Assembly: GCF_030406405.1 (NCBI RefSeq)
Contig: NZ_JAUEPL010000023.1
Coordinates: forward strand, 34,443-98,442
DNA from: Streptomyces ficellus
GTDB lineage: Bacteria > Actinomycetota > Actinomycetes > Streptomycetales > Streptomycetaceae
DNA: 64,000 bases
Reading direction: 5' to 3'
The position numbers and the translations under genes were made by a program. The notes below the pieces were generated by a model. The model was not told the DNA's origin. It saw only the letters and a list, made by a program, of their open reading frames with translations, and did not search any database. This document shows, piece by piece, positions 43,751 through 51,911 of this stretch (positions within the stretch are counted from its first letter, which is position 1; each line of letters begins with the position of its first letter).

Positions 43751-44206
43751 GTGCGGCTTCACAGCCGCGAACCTCGGTGGCCTGGTCCTGACCCGTGGAG
43801 GACCGGCAAGGCGATGGGGACACCGGGTGGCATCCCTGGGGAAAGGTCGCTGGCCATTGCCGAACGTTGGCTGTACTCGCCAGCGTCACCGCGGTGGCAC
43901 GCCCTCGCGGTCCGCCGTCGCGCATCCGACATACAGAGCGCCTTGCGGATGCCGGGCCGGCGGCCGGTGAGCTCCGGGGAGCGGACGTTGTACTTGTCGC
44001 GGACAGACCTTCGTCGGGCGTATCTGCCCCGCGCGCGGCTGGCGAGATCCAGCCTGCGATACACCAACCTTTCCGGGGCGTGGATGGTGGGCGCCGATCT
44101 GGAACGGGGCCGATTGGTCAACGTCGACGTGCGGCAGGCCCGTCTTGAGCGAGCCCGGATGGCGCACGCTGATCTACGCGGCGCTCACCTGCAAGGCGCT
44201 GACTAG
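43751..44206 (+). pseudogene. Pentapeptide-repeat protein remnant
   Basis: The C-terminal half reads TLYLSRTDLRRAYLPRARLA, then RSSLRYTNLSGAWMVGADLE and ARMAHADLRGAHLQGAD, recognisable A(D/N)LxX pentapeptide repeats. The segment before them (ASDIQSALRMPGRRP) resembles the conserved DVQAALTVLGRR preceding repeats in Streptomyces pentapeptide proteins. The N-terminal membrane part is missing and the first 60 residues look random, so this is probably a truncated relic. A short functional protein cannot be excluded. Confidence 0.55.
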
Positions 44207-44425
44207 CGGCAGGATGGCCACCGCTCTGCGTAAGCCGCGTTATAGCTCGCGGTGGGGGTGGGTCACCGGGTCATTGCCTCAGGTCTCGGGCGGGCGATGG
44301 CGGCGGCGGGGCGGGGCGGGGAACTGTTGCTACTGGATTCCTATTCATCCCAACGGGTGGCGGGAATTCAGATTGTCGGTGGCGGCGCACAAGAATGACG
44401 CATCCAACCATCGTTGGAGGTGCCC

Positions 44426-45646
44426 TTGTCCCGCTCCGTACCCGCCCCCTCGAACATGACCACCCTCGGCTGCGCTCTCTTCGCGACGCGCTGGCTCCAA
44501 GCTCCGCTGTATTTCGGCCTGGTGGCCGCGCAGGGGGTGTACGTCTACAAGTTCTTCAATGAGCTGTGGCATCTGATCCACCACGTCATCAGCGGCCAGG
44601 CCGACGAGACCTACGTCATGCTGGCCGTCCTCAAGCTCGTCGATGTCGTGATGATCGCCAATCTGCTGATCATGGTGATCGTCGGCGGGTACGAGACCTT
44701 CGTCTCCCGGATCGGGTTGCAGGGGCACCGTGACCAGCCCGAGTGGCTTTCGCACGTCAACTCCAATGTGCTGAAGGTCAAGTTGGCCACGGCCATCGTC
44801 GGCATCTCCTCGGTGCACCTGCTCCAGATGTTCGTCGACGTGCACCACACGCCCCGGCACGACCTGCTCTGGGGGACGGTGATCCACATGGCGTTCGTGT
44901 TCTCGGCGGCGATCCTCGCGTACATGTCCGGGCCCATGGCCGCGCACGAGGCCAGGGTGCACGCCGCCGCCAAGGAGGCGCCGTCGCAGCCGGTGGTCAT
45001 TCCGGCCCAGCGGGACGGGAAGGCGGACAAGGGTCCGGACGAGGCGTCGGCGGCCGGGGCGGAGGAGCGTATCGAGGCCGCCGGTTTTCCGGCCCGCAAG
45101 GTGCTGGAGTTGTTCGACGACGGGCATCTGCGGGCGCCCGAGCCCCAGGCGATCGCCCGGCTGGGGAAGGTCGACTTCGTCGCCCGCAAGGCGAACGTGC
45201 TGTTGCTCGGGCGTCCGGGCACCGGCAAGACGCACCTGGCCATCGGCCTGGGCGTACGGGCCTGCCAGGCCGGCCACCAGGTGCTGTTCGCCACCGCCGC
45301 CCAGTGGTGCGCCCGGCTCGCGGACGCCAAGGCCGCGGGGCGGCTCGGCGCTGAGCTGGCCCAGCTGGACGCGTACCCCGTGCTGATCGTGGACGAGGTC
45401 GGCTATGTCCCCTTCGAGCCGGAGGCGGCCCACCTGTTCTTCCAGCTCGTCTCGCACCGCTACGAGAAGGCCTCGCTGATCGTCACGAGCAACCGGCCGC
45501 TCGGGCGGTGGGACGAGGTGTTCGGCGACAGCGCCATGGCCTCCGTGACGGTCGACCGCCTGGCCCACCACGCGGAGGTCATCGCCCTCGAAGGCGACAG
45601 CTACCGCACCCGCCACCTCGAAGGCGCCGCCGGGCCCCTCTTCTGA
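44426..45646 (+). CDS. UPF0114/YqhA membrane domain fused to an IstB-type P-loop ATPase
   Basis: One uninterrupted frame joins two unrelated families. Residues about 15-170 match UPF0114 (YqhA): FATRWLQAPLYFGLVAAQGV, LAVLKLVDVVMIANLLIMVI, ATAIVGISSVHLLQMFVDVH and VIHMAFVFSAAILAYM, with about four transmembrane helices. A charged linker follows (about 175-215). Residues about 215-395 match the AAA+ ATPase IstB of IS21 elements: FPARKVLELFDDGHL, Walker A GRPGTGKTHLAIGLGVRACQ (from residue 262), Walker B VLIVDEVGYVPFEPEAAHLF (from 319), sensor LIVTSNRPLGRWDEVFGDSA. The usual N-terminal DNA-contacting helices of IstB are missing and no istA is nearby. TTG 44426 follows GGAGG; ATG 44456 is an alternative. 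Function unknown. Confidence 0.85.
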   Translation: MSRSVPAPSNMTTLGCALFATRWLQAPLYFGLVAAQGVYVYKFFNELWHLIHHVISGQADETYVMLAVLKLVDVVMIANLLIMVIVGGYETFVSRIGLQGHRDQPEWLSHVNSNVLKVKLATAIVGISSVHLLQMFVDVHHTPRHDLLWGTVIHMAFVFSAAILAYMSGPMAAHEARVHAAAKEAPSQPVVIPAQRDGKADKGPDEASAAGAEERIEAAGFPARKVLELFDDGHLRAPEPQAIARLGKVDFVARKANVLLLGRPGTGKTHLAIGLGVRACQAGHQVLFATAAQWCARLADAKAAGRLGAELAQLDAYPVLIVDEVGYVPFEPEAAHLFFQLVSHRYEKASLIVTSNRPLGRWDEVFGDSAMASVTVDRLAHHAEVIALEGDSYRTRHLEGAAGPLF

Positions 45647-45661
45647 CGGTCGCGACGACGG

Positions 45662-45693
45662 GAAGGGCCCCGGACGCTCGTCCGGGGCCCTTC
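45662..45693. terminator. Strong bidirectional terminator between fusion gene and ohr
   Basis: GAAGGGCCCCGGACG (45662-45676) pairs perfectly with CGTCCGGGGCCCTTC (45679-45693) around a 2-nt gap. It sits between convergent genes. Confidence 0.85.
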
Positions 45694-45731
45694 GCGTACG
45701 GAGCCGGTTACCCGCCGGTTGCCCGAGGCGG

Positions 45732-46145
45732 TTACTCGATGACCAGTTCCACCGGGATGTTGCCGCGCGTGGCCTTGGAGTAGGGGCAGTACGCGTGGGT
45801 CTTCTCCAGCAGGTCGCGGCCGGCCTCGCCCTGGAGGTGGTCCGGCAGCTCGACGCGCATCACGACCGCGAGGCCGAAGCCCCCGTCGGTGTCCTTGCCG
45901 ATGCTGACCTCGGCGGTGACGGAGGCGTCCTTGACGTCGATCTTCTCCTGGCGGCCTATCGCGCCCATCGCGCTCGCGAAGCAGGCCGCGTACCCGGCGG
46001 CGAAAAGCTGCTCGGGGTTGGTGCCCTGGTCGTTGCCGCCCAGGGCCTTGGGGAAGCCGAGCGGGAGGTCGATCTGGCCGTCGGAGCTGACGGCGCGGCC
46101 TTCGCGGCCGTTGGCGGTGGCGACAGCGGTGTACAGGGTGTCCAT
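45732..46145 (-). CDS. Organic hydroperoxide resistance protein (Ohr)
   Basis: The thiol peroxidase detoxifies organic hydroperoxides (137 aa). The N-terminal strand is LYTAVATANGREGRAVSSDG, then GTNPEQLFAAGYAACFASAM with the peroxidatic Cys, and HAYCPYSKATRGNIPVELVI with the resolving Cys. It is divergently arranged with an OhrR-type MarR repressor across a palindromic operator, the classical ohrA-ohrR layout. A second, different Ohr is encoded at 54519. Confidence 0.95.
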   Translation of the reverse strand: MDTLYTAVATANGREGRAVSSDGQIDLPLGFPKALGGNDQGTNPEQLFAAGYAACFASAMGAIGRQEKIDVKDASVTAEVSIGKDTDGGFGLAVVMRVELPDHLQGEAGRDLLEKTHAYCPYSKATRGNIPVELVIE

Positions 46146-46209
46146 GGGGGCCTGTCCTCTCGGAGGGGTGGCGGTGCGGTGCGCGGCTCACCTTTGTAGC
46201 CCACTATTC

Positions 46210-46231
46210 AGTTGCGCACAACTTAATTGTG
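46210..46231. promoter_or_regulatory. Probable OhrR operator between ohr and ohrR
   Basis: Two overlapping perfect palindromes are present: AGTTG-CGCA-CAACT (46210-46223) and CACAA-CTTAA-TTGTG (46217-46231). The latter resembles the AT-rich OhrR box built on ACAATT/AATTGT half-sites. It is positioned to control both divergent genes. Confidence 0.7.
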
Positions 46232-46249
46232 TCGCGCTACGCTGGAGCC

Positions 46250-46780
46250 ATGGACACGCTCGGGACCGTGCGGGACGAGGACTTCCTCCGCCTCGACCAC
46301 CAGATCTGCTTCTCGCTGCACGCCGCCACGCGTGCCTTCAACGGCGTCTACCGCACCGCGCTCAAGGACCTCGGGCTCACCTATCCCCAGTACCTGGTGA
46401 TGCTGGTCCTCTGGGAGCACGGCGAGCTGCCCGTCAAGCGCATCGGCGAGCACCTGCGCCTGGACTCGGGCACCCTGTCGCCGCTGCTCAAGCGCTTGGA
46501 GGCGGCCGGGTACGTCGAGCGGCGGCGCAGCCCGGAGGACGAGCGGTCCGTCACCGCGCGGCCCACCCCCGCCGGGGCCGAGCTGCGGGAGCGGGCCATC
46601 GGCGTGCCGCGCCGGATCGCCGCGGCGACCGGGATGCCGCTCGAGGAGATCCGCGAGCTGCGGGCACGCCTCAACGACCTGACCGCCGCCCTCAACCTCG
46701 CCGAGACGGGGGCGGGGGCCGGGGCCGGAGCGGGTGCGGGGGCCGGGGCCAGTGCCGGAGGCTGCGTTACGGAGGAGTGA
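46250..46780 (+). CDS. ohrR: MarR-family organic-peroxide sensor OhrR
   Basis: The 176-aa repressor has the reactive Cys near the N-terminus in FLRLDHQICFSLHAATRAFN, as in OhrR proteins. It is followed by the tyrosine-containing segment TYPQYLVMLVLWEHGELPVK and the winged helix HLRLDSGTLSPLLKRLEAAG with wing YVERRRSPEDERSVTARPTP. Oxidation of the Cys would release DNA and derepress ohr. The C-terminus has an odd Gly-Ala repeat tail (TGAGAGAGAGAGASAGG) encoded by a GC microsatellite, absent from typical OhrR. Confidence 0.92.
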   Translation: MDTLGTVRDEDFLRLDHQICFSLHAATRAFNGVYRTALKDLGLTYPQYLVMLVLWEHGELPVKRIGEHLRLDSGTLSPLLKRLEAAGYVERRRSPEDERSVTARPTPAGAELRERAIGVPRRIAAATGMPLEEIRELRARLNDLTAALNLAETGAGAGAGAGAGAGASAGGCVTEE

Positions 46781-46808
46781 GCGACGGGGCGGTGCGGGGC
46801 GTCAGGCG

Positions 46809-46860
46809 GCCGGGCGTCAAGCCGGGCTGTCAGAGCCGGGCGTCAAGCCGGGCTGTCAGG
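46809..46860. repeat. 26-bp tandem duplication
   Basis: Two adjacent 26-bp units (starting GCCGGGCGTCAAGCCGGGCT) differ at one base and are followed by degenerate copies to about 46900. They lie between the convergent ohrR and carboxyltransferase genes. Confidence 0.85.
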
Positions 46861-46890
46861 GCGGGCGTCAGGCGGGGCGTCGGCCGGGCG

Positions 46891-48228
46891 TCAGGCCGGG
46901 CGGACGATGCCGCGGATGATGCCGAGCTCCAGCAGGTCCTGCGGGCGCAGCCGGAGTTGTTCGGCTGTGTGGGGGGCCTCTTCGGGCGGGCGTTTGAGTA
47001 TCGCGGCCGCCGGCTCCGGGGCGATCACCGAGAAGTAGCTGTCCGGCGTGGCCCACGTGTTGCCCGGCGCGGCCAGCGCCAGCGCCCCGCCCGAGCCGCC
47101 CTCGCCGATCAGCAGCGTCGTCACCGGTACCCGCGCCCCCGCGACGGCCGCGAACGCCTCCGCGATCGCCGCGCCCGCGCCCGCCCGCTCCGCTTCGGCG
47201 TCGTTCGCCGCGCCCGGTGTGTCGACGAGCGTCAGCACCGGGATGCCGAGCCGGTCCGCGAGCCGGATCACGCGGGCGGCCGTGCGGTAACCGGCCGGGC
47301 GCGTCGCCGTGCCGCACTGCGCGACGTACGCGACGGCACCGCCGCCCCCGGGGCGCAGCCCCACGCCGCACAGCATCCCCGGGTCCGTACCGCCGCAGCG
47401 GTCGCCGACGAGCGGCAGCCGGTGCGTGAAGTACCGCTCCAGGTACGCCTGCGCGCGCGGCCGGCCCGGATCGCGGGCCTGGCACACCGCGTCCCAGCCG
47501 CTGGCCGGGAGCGGCGTGCCGGACAGGGCAGCGGGCGGCTCCACGTCCCCCGGCGCCGGGCCGGACAGCGCGGTCACCCACCGTGTGAGCGTCTCGCGCA
47601 GCTCTCCGGGGCGTACGACCGCGTCGACGTGCCCCGCCGCGAGCTGCCCTTCGGCCGTGTACGCCACCGGGTCCGCGTCCGGCGGCCGCACCCGTGACCC
47701 GGCGAACCCGACCTGCGCCCCGGGCAGGGCCAGGATCACATCGGCGCCCGCGCCGACCGTCGCCCAGCCGCCGCCGGTCGCCGGGTCGCGCAGCACGGCG
47801 ATGTGCGGCACGCCCGCCTCCCGCAGCAGCACCGATTCGCGGGCCACCCGCTGGAGCTGGGTGAGCGCGACCATGCCCTCCTGCATCCGGCTGCCCCCGG
47901 TCGCGACGAGCGAGACCAGCGGAATGCGCCGCTCGCGCGCCAACCGGTAGGCGGCCTCCAGCCGGTCACCGGACCGCTCGCCCAGCGACCCGCCGAGGAA
48001 GCCGAACTCGAAGGCCAGCAGCGCGCACGCGCGGCCCGCCACCGTCGCCGTGCCGTACACGACGGACTCGTCCTCGCCCGTGCGGTCGGCGGCACGCGCG
48101 CGTGACGCGCCGTAACCCTCCCAGGAGAGCGGCCCGTCCGGAGCCGTGGGGCGGACGGGCGGCGCGTGCTCGGTGAAGTCGTCCGTGACGAGCGCGATGA
48201 CCTCGCGGGCGGACAGGCGCTCAGCCAC
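46891..48228 (-). CDS. Acyl-CoA carboxylase carboxyltransferase subunit (AccD/AccA-fused type)
   Basis: The 445-aa protein has two crotonase-fold halves of biotin-dependent carboxyltransferases. The N half includes YGTATVAGRACALLAFEFGF, LVATGGSRMQEGMVALTQLQ and ATGGGWATVGAGADVILALPG, with oxyanion-hole glycines. The C half has RLADRLGIPVLTLVDTPGAA, TTLLIGEGGSGGALALAAPG and DSYFSVIAPEPAAAILKRPP, like AccA. No zinc finger is present. It probably transfers carboxyl groups from carboxybiotin to acetyl- or another acyl-CoA. Its GTG start overlaps the matB stop by 8 nt, so malonyl-CoA supply is the likely shared theme. Confidence 0.87.
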   Translation of the reverse strand: MAERLSAREVIALVTDDFTEHAPPVRPTAPDGPLSWEGYGASRARAADRTGEDESVVYGTATVAGRACALLAFEFGFLGGSLGERSGDRLEAAYRLARERRIPLVSLVATGGSRMQEGMVALTQLQRVARESVLLREAGVPHIAVLRDPATGGGWATVGAGADVILALPGAQVGFAGSRVRPPDADPVAYTAEGQLAAGHVDAVVRPGELRETLTRWVTALSGPAPGDVEPPAALSGTPLPASGWDAVCQARDPGRPRAQAYLERYFTHRLPLVGDRCGGTDPGMLCGVGLRPGGGGAVAYVAQCGTATRPAGYRTAARVIRLADRLGIPVLTLVDTPGAANDAEAERAGAGAAIAEAFAAVAGARVPVTTLLIGEGGSGGALALAAPGNTWATPDSYFSVIAPEPAAAILKRPPEEAPHTAEQLRLRPQDLLELGIIRGIVRPA

Positions 48229-49663
48229 GGAGCGCCCGCTTCATGATCTTGCCCATGTCGTTGCGGGGCAGCGCATCGAGGTAGCGGACGCCGCGGGGAC
48301 GCTTGTGGGGGGCGAGCTGGGCCGCCACATGGCCGGCGAGTTCGTCGGCGGAGGGCGGGGCCTGGGGGTCGGCGGGGACGATCCACGCGACGATCCGCTC
48401 GCCCAGGTCCGGGTCCGGTTCGCCGGTCACGGCCGCCTCGCGGACGCCGGGGTGGTCGAGGAGGGCGTTCTCGATCTCGCCAGCGCCGATCTTGTATCCG
48501 CCGCTCTTGATCAGGTCGGTCGCCTTGCGTCCCACGATCCGTACCGACCCGTCCGCGTCCCGGACCGCCATGTCACCCGTGCGGAACCAGGTGCCGTCGA
48601 ACGCGGCGGCCGTGGCGTCGGGCCGGTTGAGGTAGCCGGTGAACAGGTTCGGGCCGCGTACCTGGATCTCGCCGACCGTCTCACCGTCGTACGCCGCGAT
48701 CTCCGACCCGTCCTCCTCCACCAGCCGCAGCTCCACGCCCCGCAGCGGCACGCCCACCGAGCCGGCGCGCTGCTCGCCGTCCACCCGGACGCTCGACAGC
48801 ATCAACGTCTCCGTCATGCCGTACCGCTCGATGACGCGCCGGCCGGTCGCGGCGGCGATCCGCTCGTGGTCGTGGACCGGCAGCGCCGCCGAGCCCGACA
48901 CCAGCAGCCGCGCGCCCGCCAGCGCCTTGGCCAGATCCCCGTCCGCGGACAGGGCCTCGGCGATCCGGTGGTACATCGTCGGTACGCCGAACAGCATCGT
49001 CCCGCCGGACGCCAGCTCCCGCGCCACCCCGCCGGTCGTGAACGCGCCCAGGTGGCGTACCGATCCACCGCGCCGCAGCGGGCCGAGGACGCCGAGGATC
49101 AGCCCGTGGACGTGGAAGAGGGGCAGCGCGTGTACGAGGACGTCGTCCGACGTCCACACCCAGGCGTCCGCCAGCGCGTCGAGCGACGCGGCGATGGCGC
49201 GGCGGGGGAGGACGGCGCCCTTGGGCGGGCCGGTGGTGCCGGAGGTGTAGACGATGAGGGCGGCGGCTTCGGGGTCCTGCGGCTCGGGGGGCAGGGAGCC
49301 GGCCAGCTCACCTTGGAGGGTGACGTCGAGACGGGTCACGGCCTTCAGGGGCCCGGGCAGTACGTCGCCCGGCGCGGCCAGCACCAGCGTCGGCGCGCTG
49401 TCGGTGACGATGTGCGTCAGCTCCCGCTCGCCCGTTCTCGGGTTGAGCGGGACGGCCGGTACGCCGGCGAGCAGCGCGGCCACCACGGCGACGGCGGTCT
49501 CCGGAGTCGGGGTGGCCCACACGGCGACCCGCCGCGCCCCCTCCAGCCGGGCGGCCAGCGAAGCGGCGGAGGACCGCAGCTCGCCGTACGTCAGCGAGCG
49601 CGCGCCGAAGCGCAGCGCGGGCCGGTCCTCTCCTGCCGCAAGAGCGGGAAACAGGAAACTCAC
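48221..49663 (-). CDS. matB: Malonyl-CoA synthetase (MatB-like acyl-CoA ligase)
   Basis: The ANL-superfamily enzyme activates malonate, and often methylmalonate, with ATP and CoA (480 aa). GTG 49663 follows GAGGAGG. The P-loop motif is VYTSGTTGPPKGAVLPRRA, followed by LPLFHVHGLILGVLGPLRRG, FGVPTMYHRIAEAL, RLLVSGSAALPVHDHERIAA and VIERYGMTETLM. The catalytic Lys is in RNDMGKIMKRAL at the C-terminus. As recalled, the sequence is very close to the structurally characterised S. coelicolor MatB. Its product is an extender unit for polyketides and a fatty-acid precursor. Confidence 0.92.
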   Translation of the reverse strand: MSFLFPALAAGEDRPALRFGARSLTYGELRSSAASLAARLEGARRVAVWATPTPETAVAVVAALLAGVPAVPLNPRTGERELTHIVTDSAPTLVLAAPGDVLPGPLKAVTRLDVTLQGELAGSLPPEPQDPEAAALIVYTSGTTGPPKGAVLPRRAIAASLDALADAWVWTSDDVLVHALPLFHVHGLILGVLGPLRRGGSVRHLGAFTTGGVARELASGGTMLFGVPTMYHRIAEALSADGDLAKALAGARLLVSGSAALPVHDHERIAAATGRRVIERYGMTETLMLSSVRVDGEQRAGSVGVPLRGVELRLVEEDGSEIAAYDGETVGEIQVRGPNLFTGYLNRPDATAAAFDGTWFRTGDMAVRDADGSVRIVGRKATDLIKSGGYKIGAGEIENALLDHPGVREAAVTGEPDPDLGERIVAWIVPADPQAPPSADELAGHVAAQLAPHKRPRGVRYLDALPRNDMGKIMKRALRG

Positions 49664-49887
49664 TACGTCGTCCTCCTCGCGTCGCCGCACAGGGCTGCTC
49701 GTCCTTCGGGACAGGCCCCACCATTGTCCCCGCCGCCCTCGAACCGGAATCGACGCGGAGGGGTGCGGACGCGAATCGGGACCAGGATCAGGTTCCGGGA
49801 CCCGTATCGGGATCGGGATCGGGGCCGGCGTTCCGAACGGGATCGATTCGGTTCGGTTCGGTGCGTGAGGCAGGAGCGCATGGCGCG
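49664..49887. other. Intergenic region with simple repeats, no gene
   Basis: It holds short microsatellites, notably TCGGGA-type units around 49808-49825 and GGTTC units around 49848-49862. The matB promoter should be here but I see no clear -10/-35 pair. Confidence 0.5.
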
Positions 49888-49939
49888 GACCCCGTACGCA
49901 CGTGGGTCGGCGGTCAGGCCGGCCCGCGCGTACGGGGTC
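49888..49939 (-). terminator. Hairpin downstream of mbl
   Basis: GACCCCGTACGC (49888-49899) and GCGTACGGGGTC (49928-49939) are perfect inverted repeats around a 28-nt loop, lying after the mbl stop (50009) in its direction of transcription. Confidence 0.6.
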
Positions 49940-50008
49940 GAGGGCGCCCGGCGTGGCGCGTGGCGCGTGGTGCGTGGTGCGTGCGGTTGGACGTGGGTGC
50001 GTCCCGGC

Positions 50009-51052
50009 TCACTCCGCTTCGGCGAGCGGGTTCAGCGTCAGCGGCTGGATACGGCCCTCCAGCATCGCGCCGAGGCCCAGGACGGCGCAGATGTCGGGCC
50101 GCTCCGCGATCTGCACGGGCATCCCGGTCGCGTCCCGCAGCATCTGGTCGAGACCCGGCAGCAGGGCGCTGCCGCCGACCATCATGATGCCGCGGTCCAC
50201 GAGGTCGGCCACCAGGTCGGGCGGGCAGTCGCGCAGCACCTTGCCGATACCGTCGAGCACGGCCGTCAGCGGGGTGTGCAGCGCCTGGCGTACGGCGGCG
50301 GTGTCGACCAGCACGGACCGGGCCAGCCCCGTCGCGACGTCCCGCCCGTGGATCTCGGTGGAGGCGGGCCCGTGCGGGGTGAGGCCGTTGCCGTGCAGGG
50401 CCAGCTGGAGCGGGCGTACCGACTGGCTGGGCAGCATCAGCTCGTGCTGGTGGCGCAGGTACTGGATGACGGCGTGGTCGATGGCGTTGCCGCCGACCGG
50501 GACGCGTTCGGCGGTGACGATCGCGCCGAGCGAGAGCACGGCGACCTGCGTGGTGGCCGCCCCGCACACCAGGATCATGGTGGCGGTGGGCTGCTCCACC
50601 GGCAGCCCGGAGCCGACTGCCGCCGCGATCAGCGTGTCGACCAGTTCGACCCGGCGGGCGCCGAGCCCGACGAGCGTCTCGACCGTGGCGCGCTGCGCCA
50701 GCGGGTCGCTGTCGTGCGGGGTGCAGGCGGCGGCGCGCAGCATCGGCTTGCGGCGCAGCTGGCGGCGGAGCTTCTCGCCGAGGAGGTGGCGCAGCATCCG
50801 CTGGGCCATGTCGATGTCGACCACACTGCCACCGGAGACGGGGCGGACGACGCGGATGTAGTCGGGGGTGCGGCCGGTCATCTTCTCGGCGAACTCCCCG
50901 ACCGCGATCAGCGCGCCGGTGCGGGTGTTGACGGCGGCGACACTCGGCTCGTCGACCACGAGCCCGACGCCCTTGACGAACACCCGGGTCCGGGCGGCCC
51001 CCAGGTCGACGGCGACATGGCAGCGGCGCAACTGCTCAAGACTGACGGTCAC
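50009..51052 (-). CDS. mbl: MreB-like actin homologue Mbl
   Basis: The 347-aa actin-fold ATPase starts at GTG 51052, preceded by GGGAGG. It shows the phosphate-1 region HVAVDLGAARTRVFVKG, VVDEPSVAAVN, VVDIDMAQRMLRHLLGEKLR, phosphate-2-like MILVCGAATTQVAVLSLGAI, RVPVGGNAIDHAVIQYLRH and the adenosine motif GIMMVGGSALLPGLDQMLRD. In S. coelicolor Mbl works with MreB in spore-wall synthesis (established knowledge). Phosphate-2 normally reads DIGGGT; here CGAATT deviates, which may weaken ATP hydrolysis. MreBCD are not in the window. Confidence 0.88.
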   Translation of the reverse strand: MTVSLEQLRRCHVAVDLGAARTRVFVKGVGLVVDEPSVAAVNTRTGALIAVGEFAEKMTGRTPDYIRVVRPVSGGSVVDIDMAQRMLRHLLGEKLRRQLRRKPMLRAAACTPHDSDPLAQRATVETLVGLGARRVELVDTLIAAAVGSGLPVEQPTATMILVCGAATTQVAVLSLGAIVTAERVPVGGNAIDHAVIQYLRHQHELMLPSQSVRPLQLALHGNGLTPHGPASTEIHGRDVATGLARSVLVDTAAVRQALHTPLTAVLDGIGKVLRDCPPDLVADLVDRGIMMVGGSALLPGLDQMLRDATGMPVQIAERPDICAVLGLGAMLEGRIQPLTLNPLAEAE

Positions 51053-51166
51053 GGTGCGGATCCTCCCAGGAGCGGTACGTCTTCGCATCGTGCGATCACG
51101 GAGCGCGAGGCGCGCGCTGGGGGAGCTGACGGGGTGACAGGAATGGGCTGTACGAGCCGGGGCGGG

Positions 51167-51214
51167 GACCGCACGCGGCCGCGGACCGCACGCGGCCGCG
51201 GACCGCACGGGGCC
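51167..51214. repeat. 17-bp tandem repeat, 2.8 copies
   Basis: GACCGCACGCGGCCGCG occurs twice (51167-51183, 51184-51200), then GACCGCACGGGGCC (51201-51214), just before the stop of the hypothetical gene at 51220. Confidence 0.9.
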
Positions 51215-51219
51215 ACCGC

Positions 51220-51789
51220 TCATACGAGTCGCTGGAGCAGCCCCCACGTGAACTCCGCCACGCGAGGCGCCCCGCCGGGGAGGGTGAACGCCAGCCGCCA
51301 CCGGGTGGGCGCGCTGCCCTCCAGCGGGCGGGCCGGCGGGAAGGCGCGGGCCACCTCGTCCACGGTGCAGCTCCAGGGACGCAGGTCGGCCACCGTACGC
51401 AGCTCGGGCCCGGCCGCCCCGGGCGCCCTGACGAGCCATGCGTTCCACACCTGGCCGCCGGGCGCCGCCAGCACCTCGAAGCGGAGGTCCGGCCACAGCG
51501 GCACGGGCCACAGCAGCGCGTCGCACTCCAGGTCGCCGATGGTGCGGCGGACGCGGGAGGCGGGTTCGCCGAGGACCGAGCGGTAGCGGGCGAGCGCGCC
51601 GCGCCCGCGGGGGGCTCGCACCATGGCCTGCCAGCGGCGGTTGGCCTCACGCATGTCGGCGATCGACGCGCCCAGTTCGCGGCGGGCGTCCTCCACCAGG
51701 CCCGGCTGGTGGTCGGCCATCCGGCGCAGCAGGACGAGCTGGAAGTCGAGGGGACCAAACGGGGCGGACGGGGTGGCGGAGGGTGTCAT
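51220..51789 (-). CDS. Hypothetical protein conserved beside mbl (not recognised)
   Basis: The 189-aa soluble protein starts at ATG 51789 (AAGGA upstream). No domain is recognised. The N-terminal third is helical and charged (LRRMADHQPGLVEDARRELG, then MREANRRWQAMVRAPRGRG); the remainder looks beta-rich with Trp residues (LLWPVPLWPDLRFEVLAAPG, WNAWLVRAPG, WSCTVDEVARAF). There is no signal peptide or membrane helix. It is transcribed in the same direction as mbl, with 167 nt between, and may belong to the same unit. Confidence 0.65.
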   Translation of the reverse strand: MTPSATPSAPFGPLDFQLVLLRRMADHQPGLVEDARRELGASIADMREANRRWQAMVRAPRGRGALARYRSVLGEPASRVRRTIGDLECDALLWPVPLWPDLRFEVLAAPGGQVWNAWLVRAPGAAGPELRTVADLRPWSCTVDEVARAFPPARPLEGSAPTRWRLAFTLPGGAPRVAEFTWGLLQRLV

Positions 51790-51911
51790 GCCGACATCCT
51801 TCCCCTTACGTATGAATCGAGCGGACGCGCCGGACTGGAGCCGTTTCCACACAGGATCCTCACAGCCCCGGGTACCTCTGTTGTGGCGGCGCCGCATAAC
51901 CTGCGGGCGCC

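Noticed and set aside
44426..45646. Intact IS21 element
   Set aside because: There is no istA, no terminal inverted repeats and the IstB part lacks its N-terminal region; the ORF begins with a membrane domain.
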